A stretch of DNA of 9,882 nt from Thioalkalivibrio sp. (GTDB taxonomy: Bacteria; Pseudomonadota; Gammaproteobacteria; Ectothiorhodospirales; Ectothiorhodospiraceae): NCBI GenBank assembly GCA_007120575.1, contig SKNJ01000252.1, positions 1-9,882 on the forward strand. The letters run 5' to 3'. The number at the start of each line of letters is the position of its first letter. Position 1 is the stretch's first letter. A program made the position numbers and the translations under genes. This document shows, piece after piece, positions 1-6,905 of this stretch. The notes under the pieces are model-generated. The model was not told the origin of the DNA. It saw only the letters and a program-made list of their open reading frames with translations, and did not search any database.

Positions 1-25
1 CGCCGTCCGTCTGAACAAGCTCGCG

Positions 26-31
26 ATCATA
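26..31 (-). promoter_or_regulatory. Possible -10 box of a leftward promoter
   Basis: The minus strand reads TGTGGTATGATCG here. This contains TATGAT preceded by TGG, an extended -10 pattern (TGn before the hexamer). No good -35 hexamer is seen 16-18 bases upstream. If real, transcription would start near position 19 and leave the window to the left, where gyrA would be expected from the order seen in Pseudomonas. A single motif match in GC-rich DNA is weak evidence. Confidence 0.25.
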
Positions 32-178
32 CCACAGGGGGTAACACTGGCGGCGGACCGAGCCCCGCTGAAATCGATTCTCCGTGGCTCTCAGGCAGGC
101 CAGCGTCGATTGCAGCCCCCGGATACCTCCCCGTCACGCACTGGTCGGCCCGCGTTCCGGCTCCCGGGGCGCACTATT

Positions 179-190
179 GGTGCGCGCACC
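179..190. repeat. 12-bp perfect palindrome
   Basis: GGTGCGCGCACC reads identically on both strands. It overlaps a second inverted repeat, GCGCAC-TATTG-GTGCGC at 169-185, so the two are alternative structures. Alternating GC makes chance palindromes likelier in this base composition. It could be a protein-binding site or part of the leader of a leftward transcript. Confidence 0.4.
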
Positions 191-233
191 GCGCTAGCCG
201 TCGGTCCGATTCGGGCGATCGTCGTGAGCGTGG

Positions 234-264
234 CGGGAGAGCGAGACCCATTGTCGCTCTCTCG
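234..264. repeat. Hairpin with an 11-bp stem
   Basis: The core arms GAGAGCGA (237-244) and TCGCTCTC (254-261) are perfectly complementary around a 9-base loop. The stem extends outward to 234 and 264 through one position that is a G-U wobble in plus-strand RNA and a C-A mismatch in minus-strand RNA. It sits about 80 bases past the mtnA stop codon. It is strong enough to stop 3' exonuclease or RNA polymerase, but no T-run follows on either strand, so it does not fit a classical intrinsic terminator. Confidence 0.4.
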
Positions 265-289
265 AGGCGCATAACGGGAACCATGTAAC

Positions 290-318
290 GAAAGAAGGGA
301 GACCAGGAGCCACTCTCC
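290..318 (-). terminator. Weak terminator-like hairpin after mtnA
   Basis: On the minus strand, about 22 bases after the mtnA stop, GGAGA and TCTCC can pair in a 5-bp stem with an 11-base loop. The T-rich run CCCTTCTTTCG follows. The order (stem, then T-rich tract) suits an intrinsic terminator for the comEC-mtnA transcript. The stem is short and the T-tract is interrupted, so this is only a candidate. Confidence 0.25.
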
Positions 319-340
319 AGCGCACGCCGCATATCCTTGC

Positions 341-1387
341 CTAGCGCCCGACGAGCGCTGCCAGTCGCGTGCGGTCCGGGGTTCGAACCACCCCCCGCTC
401 GGTCACGATCGCGTCGATCAGCTCGGCCGGGGTCACATCGAACGCCGGGTTGTATGCGCGCGCCCCCGGTGCGGCCACCATTTGCCCTGCAAGCTCCAGG
501 ACCTCGCGCTCCGGGCGCTGCTCGATCGGGATGCCCGAACCGTCCGCGGTGGCAAAATCGATGGTCGCCACCGGTGCCGCAACCATGAAGCGTACCCCGT
601 GGGCCCGTGCCAGCAGGGCCAACCCGTAGGTGCCGATCTTGTTCGCGGTATCTCCGTTGGCAGCAATCCGGTCGGCCCCCACGATGACCCAGCCGACTCG
701 CCCCTCGCGCATCAGACTGGCGGCGGCCCCCTCGCACAACAGTTGCACCGGGATGCCGTCGCGCACCAGTTCCCAGGCGGTCAGGCGACTGCCCTGTAGC
801 CAGGGACGGGTCTCGTCGGCGTACACGGCGCGCACGCGCCCGGCATCCCAGCCCGCGCGGATCACGCCCAGCGCGGTGCCATAACCGCCCGTGGCCAGCG
901 ACCCGGTGTTGCAGTGCGTCAGCACCCCCTGCCCCGGCTCGATCAGCTCCGCACCCAGCGCGCCCATCTGCCGATTGCCGGCGATATCCGCCTCGAGCAT
1001 GGCCTGTGCCGCTTCCTGACAGGCGGACTCCGCCGCTTCCGGTGTAGCGCACCCGGCAATCACCCGCTGCATGCGCTCCAGCGCCCAGAACAGGTTCACC
1101 GCGGTGGGTCGGGCATCCCGCAAGTGCCCCGCATCCGCCTCGATGCGCGCGCGCCAATCGGTCTGGCCACGCGCATTGCGGCACGCGAGCACCATGCCGA
1201 ACGCCGCCGTGATACCGATCGCCGGCGCCCCGCGCACCACCATCTCGCGAATCGCGTCGGCCACTGCCGGCGCATCGGTAAACACCTGTTCGGTTTCCTC
1301 GGATGGGAGGCGTCGCTGGTCAAGCAGGCGCAACGCGCCATCCTCGAAACGCACCGGGCGAATGCTGTCACTGGGCTGAATCGTCAT
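341..1387 (-). CDS. mtnA: S-methyl-5-thioribose-1-phosphate isomerase
   Basis: The 348-residue product has the normal length for MtnA, which converts methylthioribose-1-phosphate to methylthioribulose-1-phosphate in the methionine salvage pathway. It acts in the cytoplasm and belongs to the eIF2B-like family. Visible landmarks are RGAPAIGI near residue 52, LTHCNTGSLATGGYGTA with the catalytic cysteine at C159, and VGADRIAANGDTANKIGTY with the catalytic aspartate at D239. C160 and D240 are the corresponding Bacillus subtilis residues. AYNPAFDVTP near 311 is also typical. The ATG at 1387 lies inside the last codons of comEC, a 20-base overlap, and has no well-placed Shine-Dalgarno sequence, so translation may depend on ribosomes finishing comEC. 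Other salvage genes are not in the window. The assignment against general eIF2B-alpha-like proteins is secure from the two catalytic motifs. Confidence 0.96.
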   Translation of the reverse strand: MTIQPSDSIRPVRFEDGALRLLDQRRLPSEETEQVFTDAPAVADAIREMVVRGAPAIGITAAFGMVLACRNARGQTDWRARIEADAGHLRDARPTAVNLFWALERMQRVIAGCATPEAAESACQEAAQAMLEADIAGNRQMGALGAELIEPGQGVLTHCNTGSLATGGYGTALGVIRAGWDAGRVRAVYADETRPWLQGSRLTAWELVRDGIPVQLLCEGAAASLMREGRVGWVIVGADRIAANGDTANKIGTYGLALLARAHGVRFMVAAPVATIDFATADGSGIPIEQRPEREVLELAGQMVAAPGARAYNPAFDVTPAELIDAIVTERGVVRTPDRTRLAALVGR

Positions 1388-3767
1388 CCGTCCATTCTAT
1401 CAGTGCAGGACCGCCCCGCGACGCCCCGGTGTCCGGAACCCGCGCGGCCGGGCGGGTCACCCGATGCCAGAAACGTCGCTGCTCCTGCCGGTATCCCCGA
1501 CCGCCGCGCACGGGCTCATCCAGCTCCAGCCACAGATGCCCGTGCATTGCGGTATCGCGCCATTCCCGTCCGGTCTCCCGCAGCGCCTGCCGCAGGCCTT
1601 CCTGGGACTTGCGCTGTCCGGCGGCGATGCTCGTCCAGACACGTTGTGGCGCGACCGCATCCAGCAAGCCGCGCCGCAGTATCTCGTCATCGGCACCTCG
1701 CGGCAGCACGAGAAGGTCACTGTCCAGAAGCGACGGTGATACCTGACGCAGGAGTACGGCCTCACCCAGCCCCCGGAGTCCCCCGGTGAGGAGAACCCCA
1801 CCGGCCGCGTTATCGACCTTCAGGACACAGGAGGATGCGGCCGTGCCGTCCCAACCCGGCGGCGGGTGGAGCAGACGGAACCGGACCCCGTCCCACCGCC
1901 ATGTCTCGCCCGCCCCGCATTCGCGCTCGTCGGCCCCGGCACGCGGCACGCGCCGCAGCACCTCGGCAACCGGGATTTGCGCCCGAATGCCGTCCGCCCC
2001 GCCGGCATGTGCGGGGTGCTCGTGGCTCAGGATCATGCGGTCGATGGAGCGGACCCCGACCGCCCGCAGCGCCGGAACCACAATCGTCGAACCGGCACTG
2101 TAGCCGTCCTCGCGTCCATAACCCGCATCGTAGAGCAAGGCATGGCCACGGGTACGTACCAGCACCGCCTGGCCCCGTCCGACATCGAACAGGTCGACCC
2201 GGAATGCACCGGGTGCGAGTTCCGGGCGCACCGGCAGGGCCATGGCGAACGCGGCCAGCACGATCCATACCCCTGCCAGCCGCGCGCGGGGCTGGATCAG
2301 CAGCACCACGGCCAACCCGCCCAGGACACTGGCCGTGAGCGGCACGAAGCGCTCATCGACCCCAACGGGCAAACCTGCCAGCCACTGCAGGGCAAGCACC
2401 AGAATCCCCAGCATGCCATCGGCCAAGCCGAGCAGCAGTCGCGCGACCGGCTCCGCCACGAACCCCAGGCCCGCAGCCACCAGCAACAGTGGCAGGACCA
2501 GGAAGCTCACCACCGGCACGGCCAGCAGATTGGCGACCGGGGCGATCCAGGAACCGAGCTGGAACCAGGCCAGGCTCAACGGCAGCATGGCCAGCGCCAG
2601 CAACACCTGAAGGCTCGCGGCATCGCGCCAGCCAAGCCGTCGCATGCGGCCCTGCAGCAATGCGAGAATGACTGCCACCGCGCCAAACGAAAACCAGAAT
2701 CCCGCGGCCAGGATGCTCGCCGGATGCAGCACCAGGACCAGCACGGCGGCCAGCGCGAGCCCCCGCCAGGCAAGGCTTGTCCGCCGCAGCAGCATCGCGA
2801 TGAGGACCGCCAGCAGCATGACCAGGGCTCGCTGGGTGGGGATGCTGAAGCCGGCCAGGGCCGCGTAACCCGCGGCCGCGACCATGGCGACCAGTGCGGC
2901 GAACGCGGGGCGCCGCAGGACCCGTTGCAGGGGGCCGGCCAGAGTCCAGAACCCGGTTGCAAGCAGCCCGCCAAACCCGGCCACCAGTCCCACGTGCAGA
3001 CCCGAGATCGCCATCAGGTGATTGGTGCCGGTCCGCAGGAATGCCGACCACTCGGCATCCGTCATCGCCTGCCGGTCACCCAGGATCAGGGCCTGCACCA
3101 GTCCCGGGTGTTGCAACTCGGGAGCGGCGGCGTGCAGCCGCGCGCGCACAGTGCCCCGAACCCGGTGCAGGGCACCGCGTGCCCGGTTGCGCAGTGGTCC
3201 GTGTGCCGGCGCCGCCACGGGCGGTCCCCATTCGCGCAGGGTCGCCGAACCGTGCAGACCTTCGCGATAGAACCATGCCACGCGGTCGAAACCTCCGGGA
3301 TTTGCGTGGCCGTCCGGCGGGCGCAGGCGCAGCACCATGCGTCGCTGCTCGCCCGCCCGGGCCTCCGGGCGCGGCGGATAGGCCGTAACCTGCAATTCGC
3401 GCCCGGCCGGCAGGCCCGCCGCCGGGTCACCGGCCTCCACTGCTATGCGAAAACGGCTGCGTGCCGCGTCATGTTCCGGCAAACTGACGATGCGTGCGGT
3501 AACCGTGACCTCCAGGCCGCGTTGTTCCACCATAATCACGCGATCCAGCCAGGCGGAGGCATGACCCTGCACCAGCACCACCGCAACCAGCGCGCCCGAC
3601 AGGCCACCCCACAGCGGACCGGCAACCGGGCGCCAGCGGGTCCGTGCCCACCAGGGAAGGGCCGCCAGCAGCGGCACTATCAGCCAGACCGTCGGGATCT
3701 CCGGCAGGCCTGCCTGCCAGTGCAGCAGCGCCACCACCGCGATCAGAGCCAGCACGAAGCCACTCAT
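1368..3767 (-). CDS. comEC: ComEC/Rec2 DNA-uptake channel, degenerate C-terminal domain
   Basis: The 799-residue inner-membrane protein is the ComEC/Rec2 channel that carries single-stranded DNA into the cytoplasm during transformation. Domains in order are two N-terminal membrane segments with a DUF4131-like region including PGGFDRVAWFYREGLHG (about 157-173), then the polytopic competence domain with LGDRQAM (229-235) and TGTNHLMAISGLHVGLVAG (246-264) and many hydrophobic segments to about 515. A metallo-beta-lactamase-like domain follows (about 524-799). In that domain the usual metal-binding residues are largely replaced: HEHPAH at 582-587 (Asp missing), LLTGG at G663 where GD is usual, and PRGAD at 689-693 where HHGS is usual. 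A TTG start at 3788 is possible. I prefer the ATG at 3767 because MSGFVLAL begins a hydrophobic segment directly and GGGGG lies just upstream. The gene overlaps mtnA by 20 bases. Confidence 0.95.
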   Translation of the reverse strand: MSGFVLALIAVVALLHWQAGLPEIPTVWLIVPLLAALPWWARTRWRPVAGPLWGGLSGALVAVVLVQGHASAWLDRVIMVEQRGLEVTVTARIVSLPEHDAARSRFRIAVEAGDPAAGLPAGRELQVTAYPPRPEARAGEQRRMVLRLRPPDGHANPGGFDRVAWFYREGLHGSATLREWGPPVAAPAHGPLRNRARGALHRVRGTVRARLHAAAPELQHPGLVQALILGDRQAMTDAEWSAFLRTGTNHLMAISGLHVGLVAGFGGLLATGFWTLAGPLQRVLRRPAFAALVAMVAAAGYAALAGFSIPTQRALVMLLAVLIAMLLRRTSLAWRGLALAAVLVLVLHPASILAAGFWFSFGAVAVILALLQGRMRRLGWRDAASLQVLLALAMLPLSLAWFQLGSWIAPVANLLAVPVVSFLVLPLLLVAAGLGFVAEPVARLLLGLADGMLGILVLALQWLAGLPVGVDERFVPLTASVLGGLAVVLLIQPRARLAGVWIVLAAFAMALPVRPELAPGAFRVDLFDVGRGQAVLVRTRGHALLYDAGYGREDGYSAGSTIVVPALRAVGVRSIDRMILSHEHPAHAGGADGIRAQIPVAEVLRRVPRAGADERECGAGETWRWDGVRFRLLHPPPGWDGTAASSCVLKVDNAAGGVLLTGGLRGLGEAVLLRQVSPSLLDSDLLVLPRGADDEILRRGLLDAVAPQRVWTSIAAGQRKSQEGLRQALRETGREWRDTAMHGHLWLELDEPVRGGRGYRQEQRRFWHRVTRPAARVPDTGASRGGPALIEWTDDDSAQ

Positions 3768-3811
3768 GCCGCGCCCCCGGACCAGCAACGGTAGGACAGG
3801 CGACCGCGCAC
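3768..3811. promoter_or_regulatory. Short divergent spacer between comEC and the DUF2062 gene
   Basis: Only 44 bases separate the two divergent start codons. Both ribosome-binding regions must fit here, so promoters for the two genes must lie largely inside the opposing coding sequences. I found no convincing -35/-10 pair on either strand in the spacer or the flanking 60 bases. Confidence 0.4.
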
Positions 3812-4423
3812 ATGGCGAGACACATCATCAAGAAACTGTTTCCCGGCATGGAGGGCATGCGCGGGCACCGGGCCCTGGCCCCGCTGGGTCCGCGTCTTGG
3901 CTCGCCCGATCTGTGGCATCTCAACCGCCGTTCCGTGGCTGGTGCGTTTGCTGTGGGCCTGTTCGTGGCGTTCCTGCCACTCCCGATGCAGATGCTGATC
4001 GCCGCCGTGATCGCAATCCTGGTGCGGGTCAACCTGCCCATCTCGGTCATCCTGGTCTGGATATCCAACCCGGTGACCATCCCCCCTATCTTTTATACGG
4101 CCTACAGCCTGGGCCGCAAGCTGCTCGGCGAACCGGCTCGCCAATTCCGTGTCGAGTTCACCTGGGAATGGTTCAGTACCGAGCTGTTGACGGTCTGGAA
4201 ACCGCTACTCACCGGCAGTCTGATCCTCGGTGCCGCCGCGGGTCTGGCCGGCTACCTGCTGGTGCGCTTTCTGTGGTGGCTCAATCTGGTGCAACGGGCG
4301 CGCGCGCGCCGATACCTGCGGCGGATGCGCGAGCGCGCCGCCCGCGATGCTGAACACGAGGGGCACAAGCCAGGCAGCGCCCGGGACCGCTCGAACGGAA
4401 AGGGCAGCGGCAAGAACCACTGA
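3812..4423 (+). CDS. DUF2062 membrane protein
   Basis: The 203-residue protein matches the DUF2062 family, a small group of inner-membrane proteins of unknown function. Visible features are the N-terminal LWHLNRRSVAGAFAVGLF (34-51), followed by FLPLPMQMLIAAVIAILVRVN, WISNPVTIPPIFYTAYSLG (83-101) and a hydrophobic stretch at 132-155. This gives three or four membrane segments. The Pro-rich ISNPVTIPP motif is characteristic of the family. The C-terminus from about 160 is strongly basic and charged and probably cytoplasmic. The reading frame stays open upstream to 3644, but that part lies antisense to comEC and does not look like the family. ATG at 3812 with AGGACAGG at 3793-3800 gives a sensible start. 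The gene diverges from comEC (44 bases apart) and converges on lolD, and it occurs in the comEC-lolD neighbourhood of Pseudomonas too. Confidence 0.88.
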   Translation: MARHIIKKLFPGMEGMRGHRALAPLGPRLGSPDLWHLNRRSVAGAFAVGLFVAFLPLPMQMLIAAVIAILVRVNLPISVILVWISNPVTIPPIFYTAYSLGRKLLGEPARQFRVEFTWEWFSTELLTVWKPLLTGSLILGAAAGLAGYLLVRFLWWLNLVQRARARRYLRRMRERAARDAEHEGHKPGSARDRSNGKGSGKNH

Positions 4424-4474
4424 GCGGCGGCCACGTTCCCGCATACCGCGGAAGGCGATGGCACACGCTGCCCC

Positions 4475-5191
4475 CTATTCGGTGGCCAGTTGTCCGTTGA
4501 AGTGGTCTTCTTCCAGGTGTCCCTTGACCAATTGCACCGACTGATCCAGTTCGCGTGCCAGGGTAATGTCGTGGGTTACCAGCGCCAGTGCGGTCCCGGT
4601 GGAACGGTTCATCGACAGCAGCAGGTTGAAGACCTGCAACGCACGCTCCTGGTCCAGGTTCCCGGTCGGCTCGTCGGCCAGGATCGCCGAGGGGCGGGTC
4701 ACCAGCGCCCGCGCGATGGCCACCCGTTGGCGTTCGCCCCCGGAAAGTTCCGACGGTTTGTGGTCCAGGCGGTGCCCCAGATCCACCTGCCCCAGCCAGT
4801 GCTGCGCCTCCTTGCGGGCCTTCGCGGTGGACAGCCCGCGGATGAACAGCGGGAGGGCCACGTTCTCCGCCGCCGTCAGCTCCGGCAAAAGGTGATGGAA
4901 CTGGTAGACAAAACCCAGATGCCGGTTGCGCAAGTGCCCCCGTCTGGCCTCGCTCATACGCGTCCAGTCGGTCCCCAGCAGCAGCACTTCGCCGCGGGTT
5001 GGGCGGTCCAGGCCTCCGAGCAGGTGCAGCAAGGTGCTCTTGCCGCTGCCGGAGGCACCGATGATCGCGGTCTGATCGCCCGGATTCAGACGAAAGTCCA
5101 CGCCGCTGAGCACCGGCACGTCGAGCTTGCCGTCACGAAAGCGCCGTTCCAGCCCGCGTGCCTCGAGAACAGGGACGCTGGAATCAGTCAT
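4475..5191 (-). CDS. lolD: Lipoprotein-releasing ABC transporter ATPase
   Basis: The 238-residue protein is the LolD ATPase, which sits on the cytoplasmic face of the inner membrane and drives transfer of outer-membrane lipoproteins to the carrier LolA. All ABC motifs are intact: Walker [10 protein letters not shown] (45-53), Q-loop YQFHHLLPE around Q97, signature LSGGERQR (149-156), Walker B AILADEP with catalytic E174, D-loop TGNLD, and H-loop VTHD with H207. The [16 protein letters not shown] stretch is typical of LolD within the MacB/FtsE/LolD group. GGAGG at 5201-5205, 9 bases before the ATG, fixes the start. The gene overlaps the upstream lolC-type gene by 8 bases (ATGACTGA holds the start of one and stop of the other), so the two are translationally coupled. 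MacB-type ATPases are the alternative, but the partner gene settles it. Confidence 0.96.
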   Translation of the reverse strand: MTDSSVPVLEARGLERRFRDGKLDVPVLSGVDFRLNPGDQTAIIGASGSGKSTLLHLLGGLDRPTRGEVLLLGTDWTRMSEARRGHLRNRHLGFVYQFHHLLPELTAAENVALPLFIRGLSTAKARKEAQHWLGQVDLGHRLDHKPSELSGGERQRVAIARALVTRPSAILADEPTGNLDQERALQVFNLLLSMNRSTGTALALVTHDITLARELDQSVQLVKGHLEEDHFNGQLATE

Positions 5192-6434
5192 AACGCAACG
5201 CCTCCGCCGGCTGGGTGCGGGCCGCGCGCCAGGCCGGGAACACGGTCGCCAGCAGCGTCAGCAGAAACGCGATGCCCCCGACCCGCATGACATCACTGGC
5301 TTTAAGTTCCGACGGCAAATCACTGATGTAATAAACATCTGCCGCCAGGAACTCGATCCCCGAGATCCGCTCGATGAACGGCACGACCACATCGATATTG
5401 AGTGCCAGCATCACCCCGGCAGCCGAGCCCAGCAGGATACCGATGGCCCCGATCACCACCCCCTGGATCATGAAGATCACCATGATCCCGGCGGGCGACA
5501 GACCCAGTGTGCGCAGGATGGCGATATCGCCCTGCTTGTCTGTCACCAGCATGATCAGGGTCGAGACGATATTGAACGCCGCCACCGCCACGATCAGCGA
5601 AAGGATGATGAACATCACCATCTTTTCCATCTGGATTGCCCGGAACAGGTTCGCGTGCTGCCGGGTCCAGTCCGACACCCGGAACAGCCCGTCGAGCTGA
5701 CTGGCAATGTCGCGGCTGATCCGCCCGGCCTGCATCATGTCACTCAGACGCAGGCGCAGACCCGTCACTCCGTCGCCCGTCTGGAACACCGCCCGGGCAT
5801 CGTCGAGATGGATAAACGCCGTCCCCCGGTCGTACTCGTACATGCCGACCTCGAACAGCCCCACGACATCGAACCGGCGCATGCGCGGCATGATCCCCGC
5901 AGGCGATACCGAGGCCTGTGGCGCCATCAGGATCAGCGAATCGCCGACCTGCAATCGCAATTCGGCAGCCAGTTCGCGCCCCAGTACGACGCGATAGCGC
6001 CCGCTTTCGAGGTGATGCAGACCGCCCTGCACCATGTGCTCGCCAATCCGGGCGACCTGCTCCTCGAGGTCCGGCTGGACGCCACGAATCAGCGCGCCCG
6101 AGATATTGCCGCGCGCGCTCAGCATGGCCTCTCCCTGCACATACGGAGCCGTCGCGAGCACGCGCGCATCCAGCGCCTCGACTTCATCTTTCACCCGCTG
6201 CCAGTCATGCAGGCCCCCGTTCACGTCCTGGATGGTCGCGTGCGAGGCCATCCCCAGGATCCGGTCCCGGAGCTCGCGTTCGAACCCGTTCATCACCGAC
6301 AGCACGGTAATCAGCGCCATCACGCCCAGGGTCAGACCAAGGATCGAGACCACCGAGATGAACGAAATGAAATGGTTGCGGCGCTTGGCACGCGTGTAGC
6401 GCAGGCCAATGGCAACGGTCAGGGGGCGAAACAT
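5184..6434 (-). CDS. LolC/LolE-family lipoprotein-release membrane subunit (LolF-like)
   Basis: The 416-residue inner-membrane protein has the family layout: a membrane segment at about 22-48 (ending [18 protein letters not shown]), a large periplasmic domain (about 50-270), and three C-terminal segments (about 272-297, 316-346, 382-402). It ends QPAEALRYD, like LolC. The loop [17 protein letters not shown] (172-188) resembles the LolC hook that binds LolA, and [21 protein letters not shown] is also LolC-like. In contrast [16 protein letters not shown] (362-377) and [13 protein letters not shown] resemble LolE. Only one family member is present here, so it may be LolF, the hybrid subunit that replaces LolC plus LolE in some bacteria. 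The ATG at 6434 ([13 protein letters not shown]) is the family-typical start, though no good Shine-Dalgarno is seen. The frame remains open upstream to 6899, but there it is antisense to another gene. Confidence 0.93.
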   Translation of the reverse strand: MFRPLTVAIGLRYTRAKRRNHFISFISVVSILGLTLGVMALITVLSVMNGFERELRDRILGMASHATIQDVNGGLHDWQRVKDEVEALDARVLATAPYVQGEAMLSARGNISGALIRGVQPDLEEQVARIGEHMVQGGLHHLESGRYRVVLGRELAAELRLQVGDSLILMAPQASVSPAGIMPRMRRFDVVGLFEVGMYEYDRGTAFIHLDDARAVFQTGDGVTGLRLRLSDMMQAGRISRDIASQLDGLFRVSDWTRQHANLFRAIQMEKMVMFIILSLIVAVAAFNIVSTLIMLVTDKQGDIAILRTLGLSPAGIMVIFMIQGVVIGAIGILLGSAAGVMLALNIDVVVPFIERISGIEFLAADVYYISDLPSELKASDVMRVGGIAFLLTLLATVFPAWRAARTQPAEALRYD

Positions 6435-6470
6435 CACGAAAGCATGCCAGAGTTCGGCCCGGTCGCCTAT

Positions 6471-6507
6471 CCCCGGAACGCCCCGGGGAGGCATCCCGAC
6501 CGGGATG
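6471..6507. repeat. Two adjacent inverted repeats in a divergent promoter region
   Basis: Between the divergent start codons at 6434 and 6555 lie two inverted repeats. CCCCGG and CCGGGG flank a 6-base spacer (6471-6488). CATCCCG-AC-CGGGATG (6492-6507) is a perfect 7-bp inverted repeat with a 2-base spacer. The second has the symmetry expected of a dimeric regulator's operator. No consensus -10/-35 pair is visible in the 120-base interval, so which gene they serve, if either, is unclear. Confidence 0.4.
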
Positions 6508-6542
6508 GCGCTACCATGGCGGCTCCAACCCCACGAGTGATC

Positions 6543-6546
6543 GGAG
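6543..6546 (+). promoter_or_regulatory. Ribosome-binding site deciding the start at 6555
   Basis: GGAG lies 8 bases before the ATG at 6555. Two other in-frame ATGs at 6516 and 6549 are badly placed: 6516 lies upstream of the site, and 6549 is only 2 bases beyond it. Confidence 0.5.
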
Positions 6547-6554
6547 AAATGGCC

Positions 6555-6905
6555 ATGCCAGGGAACCGCGCAGCCCCGAAACTCAACCCGCGCCGCTGGG
6601 ACGTGGTCGCCGGTGCGGCCCTCGTCGCACTGCTCGCCGCCGGCCTTGGTACAACGGGAGTCCAGGCCGAGATCCTGCGCGGCGTGGATGGCGAATTCAC
6701 GGTGAAGCAGGGCGAAGGCCTGCCCGCCCGCGGCCAGAGCCGGCTCAGCGTGGAACGCCGGTTCGGTGCGCCGCAACAGCGCCACCCGAGCGTGGGTGAG
6801 CCGCCCATCACCCGCTGGGACTATGCCGACTTCTCGGTCGTCTTCGAGGGCGATTTCGTGCTGCACAGCATCGTCCACGGCGAGCATACCCCGCACCAAC
6901 CGTGA
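6555..6905 (+). CDS. Small exported protein of unknown function
   Basis: The 116-residue product has a clear N-terminal export signal: basic residues (KLNPRRW) then a hydrophobic core VVAGAALVALLAAGLG, with likely cleavage after VQA at residue 38. There is no lipobox cysteine, so a soluble periplasmic protein is likely. The mature part carries SRLSVERRFGAP (62-73), VGEPPITRWDY (80-90) and FSVVFEGDFVLHSIV (93-107). From memory, short gammaproteobacterial proteins share this VE..FG.P ... VG.PPI.RW.Y ... F.V.FE.D.V.HSV pattern, sometimes labelled phosphodiesterase without evidence. The first motif also recalls the SmpA/BamE-type repeat, an inference only. The gene overlaps agmatine deiminase by 4 bases (GTGA) and is presumably co-transcribed with it. 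Confidence 0.82.
   Translation: MPGNRAAPKLNPRRWDVVAGAALVALLAAGLGTTGVQAEILRGVDGEFTVKQGEGLPARGQSRLSVERRFGAPQQRHPSVGEPPITRWDYADFSVVFEGDFVLHSIVHGEHTPHQP

Larger units (their letters stand above)
1..340. other. Gene-free stretch downstream of mtnA
   Basis: I find no convincing coding sequence, tRNA or rRNA here. The stretch lies downstream of the minus-strand mtnA gene. It contains a 12-bp palindrome (179-190), a hairpin with a stem of about 11 bp (234-264), a weaker hairpin followed on the minus strand by a T-rich run (290-318), and a TATGAT box on the minus strand near the left edge. In Pseudomonas aeruginosa gyrA follows mtnA on the same strand. By analogy this could be the mtnA 3' region plus the leader of a leftward gene, but that gene lies outside the window. 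Confidence 0.6.

Noticed and set aside
380..389. GGTTCGAACC, resembling a tRNA T-loop
   Set aside because: The flanking bases do not form a T-stem, no other tRNA arms are found, and the site codes for conserved-length C-terminal residues of mtnA.
174..1184. A 336-codon minus-strand frame overlapping mtnA
   Set aside because: The Gly/Arg/Ala-rich product lacks any motif, and mtnA in another frame carries all catalytic residues.
1866..3794. A 642-codon open frame on the plus strand opposite comEC
   Set aside because: Its Gln-, Arg-, His- and Pro-rich product has no recognisable domain and is the antisense shadow of a clear comEC in GC-rich DNA.
4424..4474. Possible bidirectional terminator between the DUF2062 gene and lolD
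   Set aside because: Only a six-pair bulged stem (TTCCCGC / GCGGAA, about 4436-4454) is present, with no T-run on either side.
5127..6554. Upstream extension of the frame of the small exported protein
   Set aside because: It is antisense to the lolC-type gene, is low-complexity, and would bury the obvious signal peptide in mid-protein.
6435..6899. N-terminal extension of the lolC-type gene
   Set aside because: It is antisense to the exported-protein gene, and the family starts at the MFRPL-type N-terminus.
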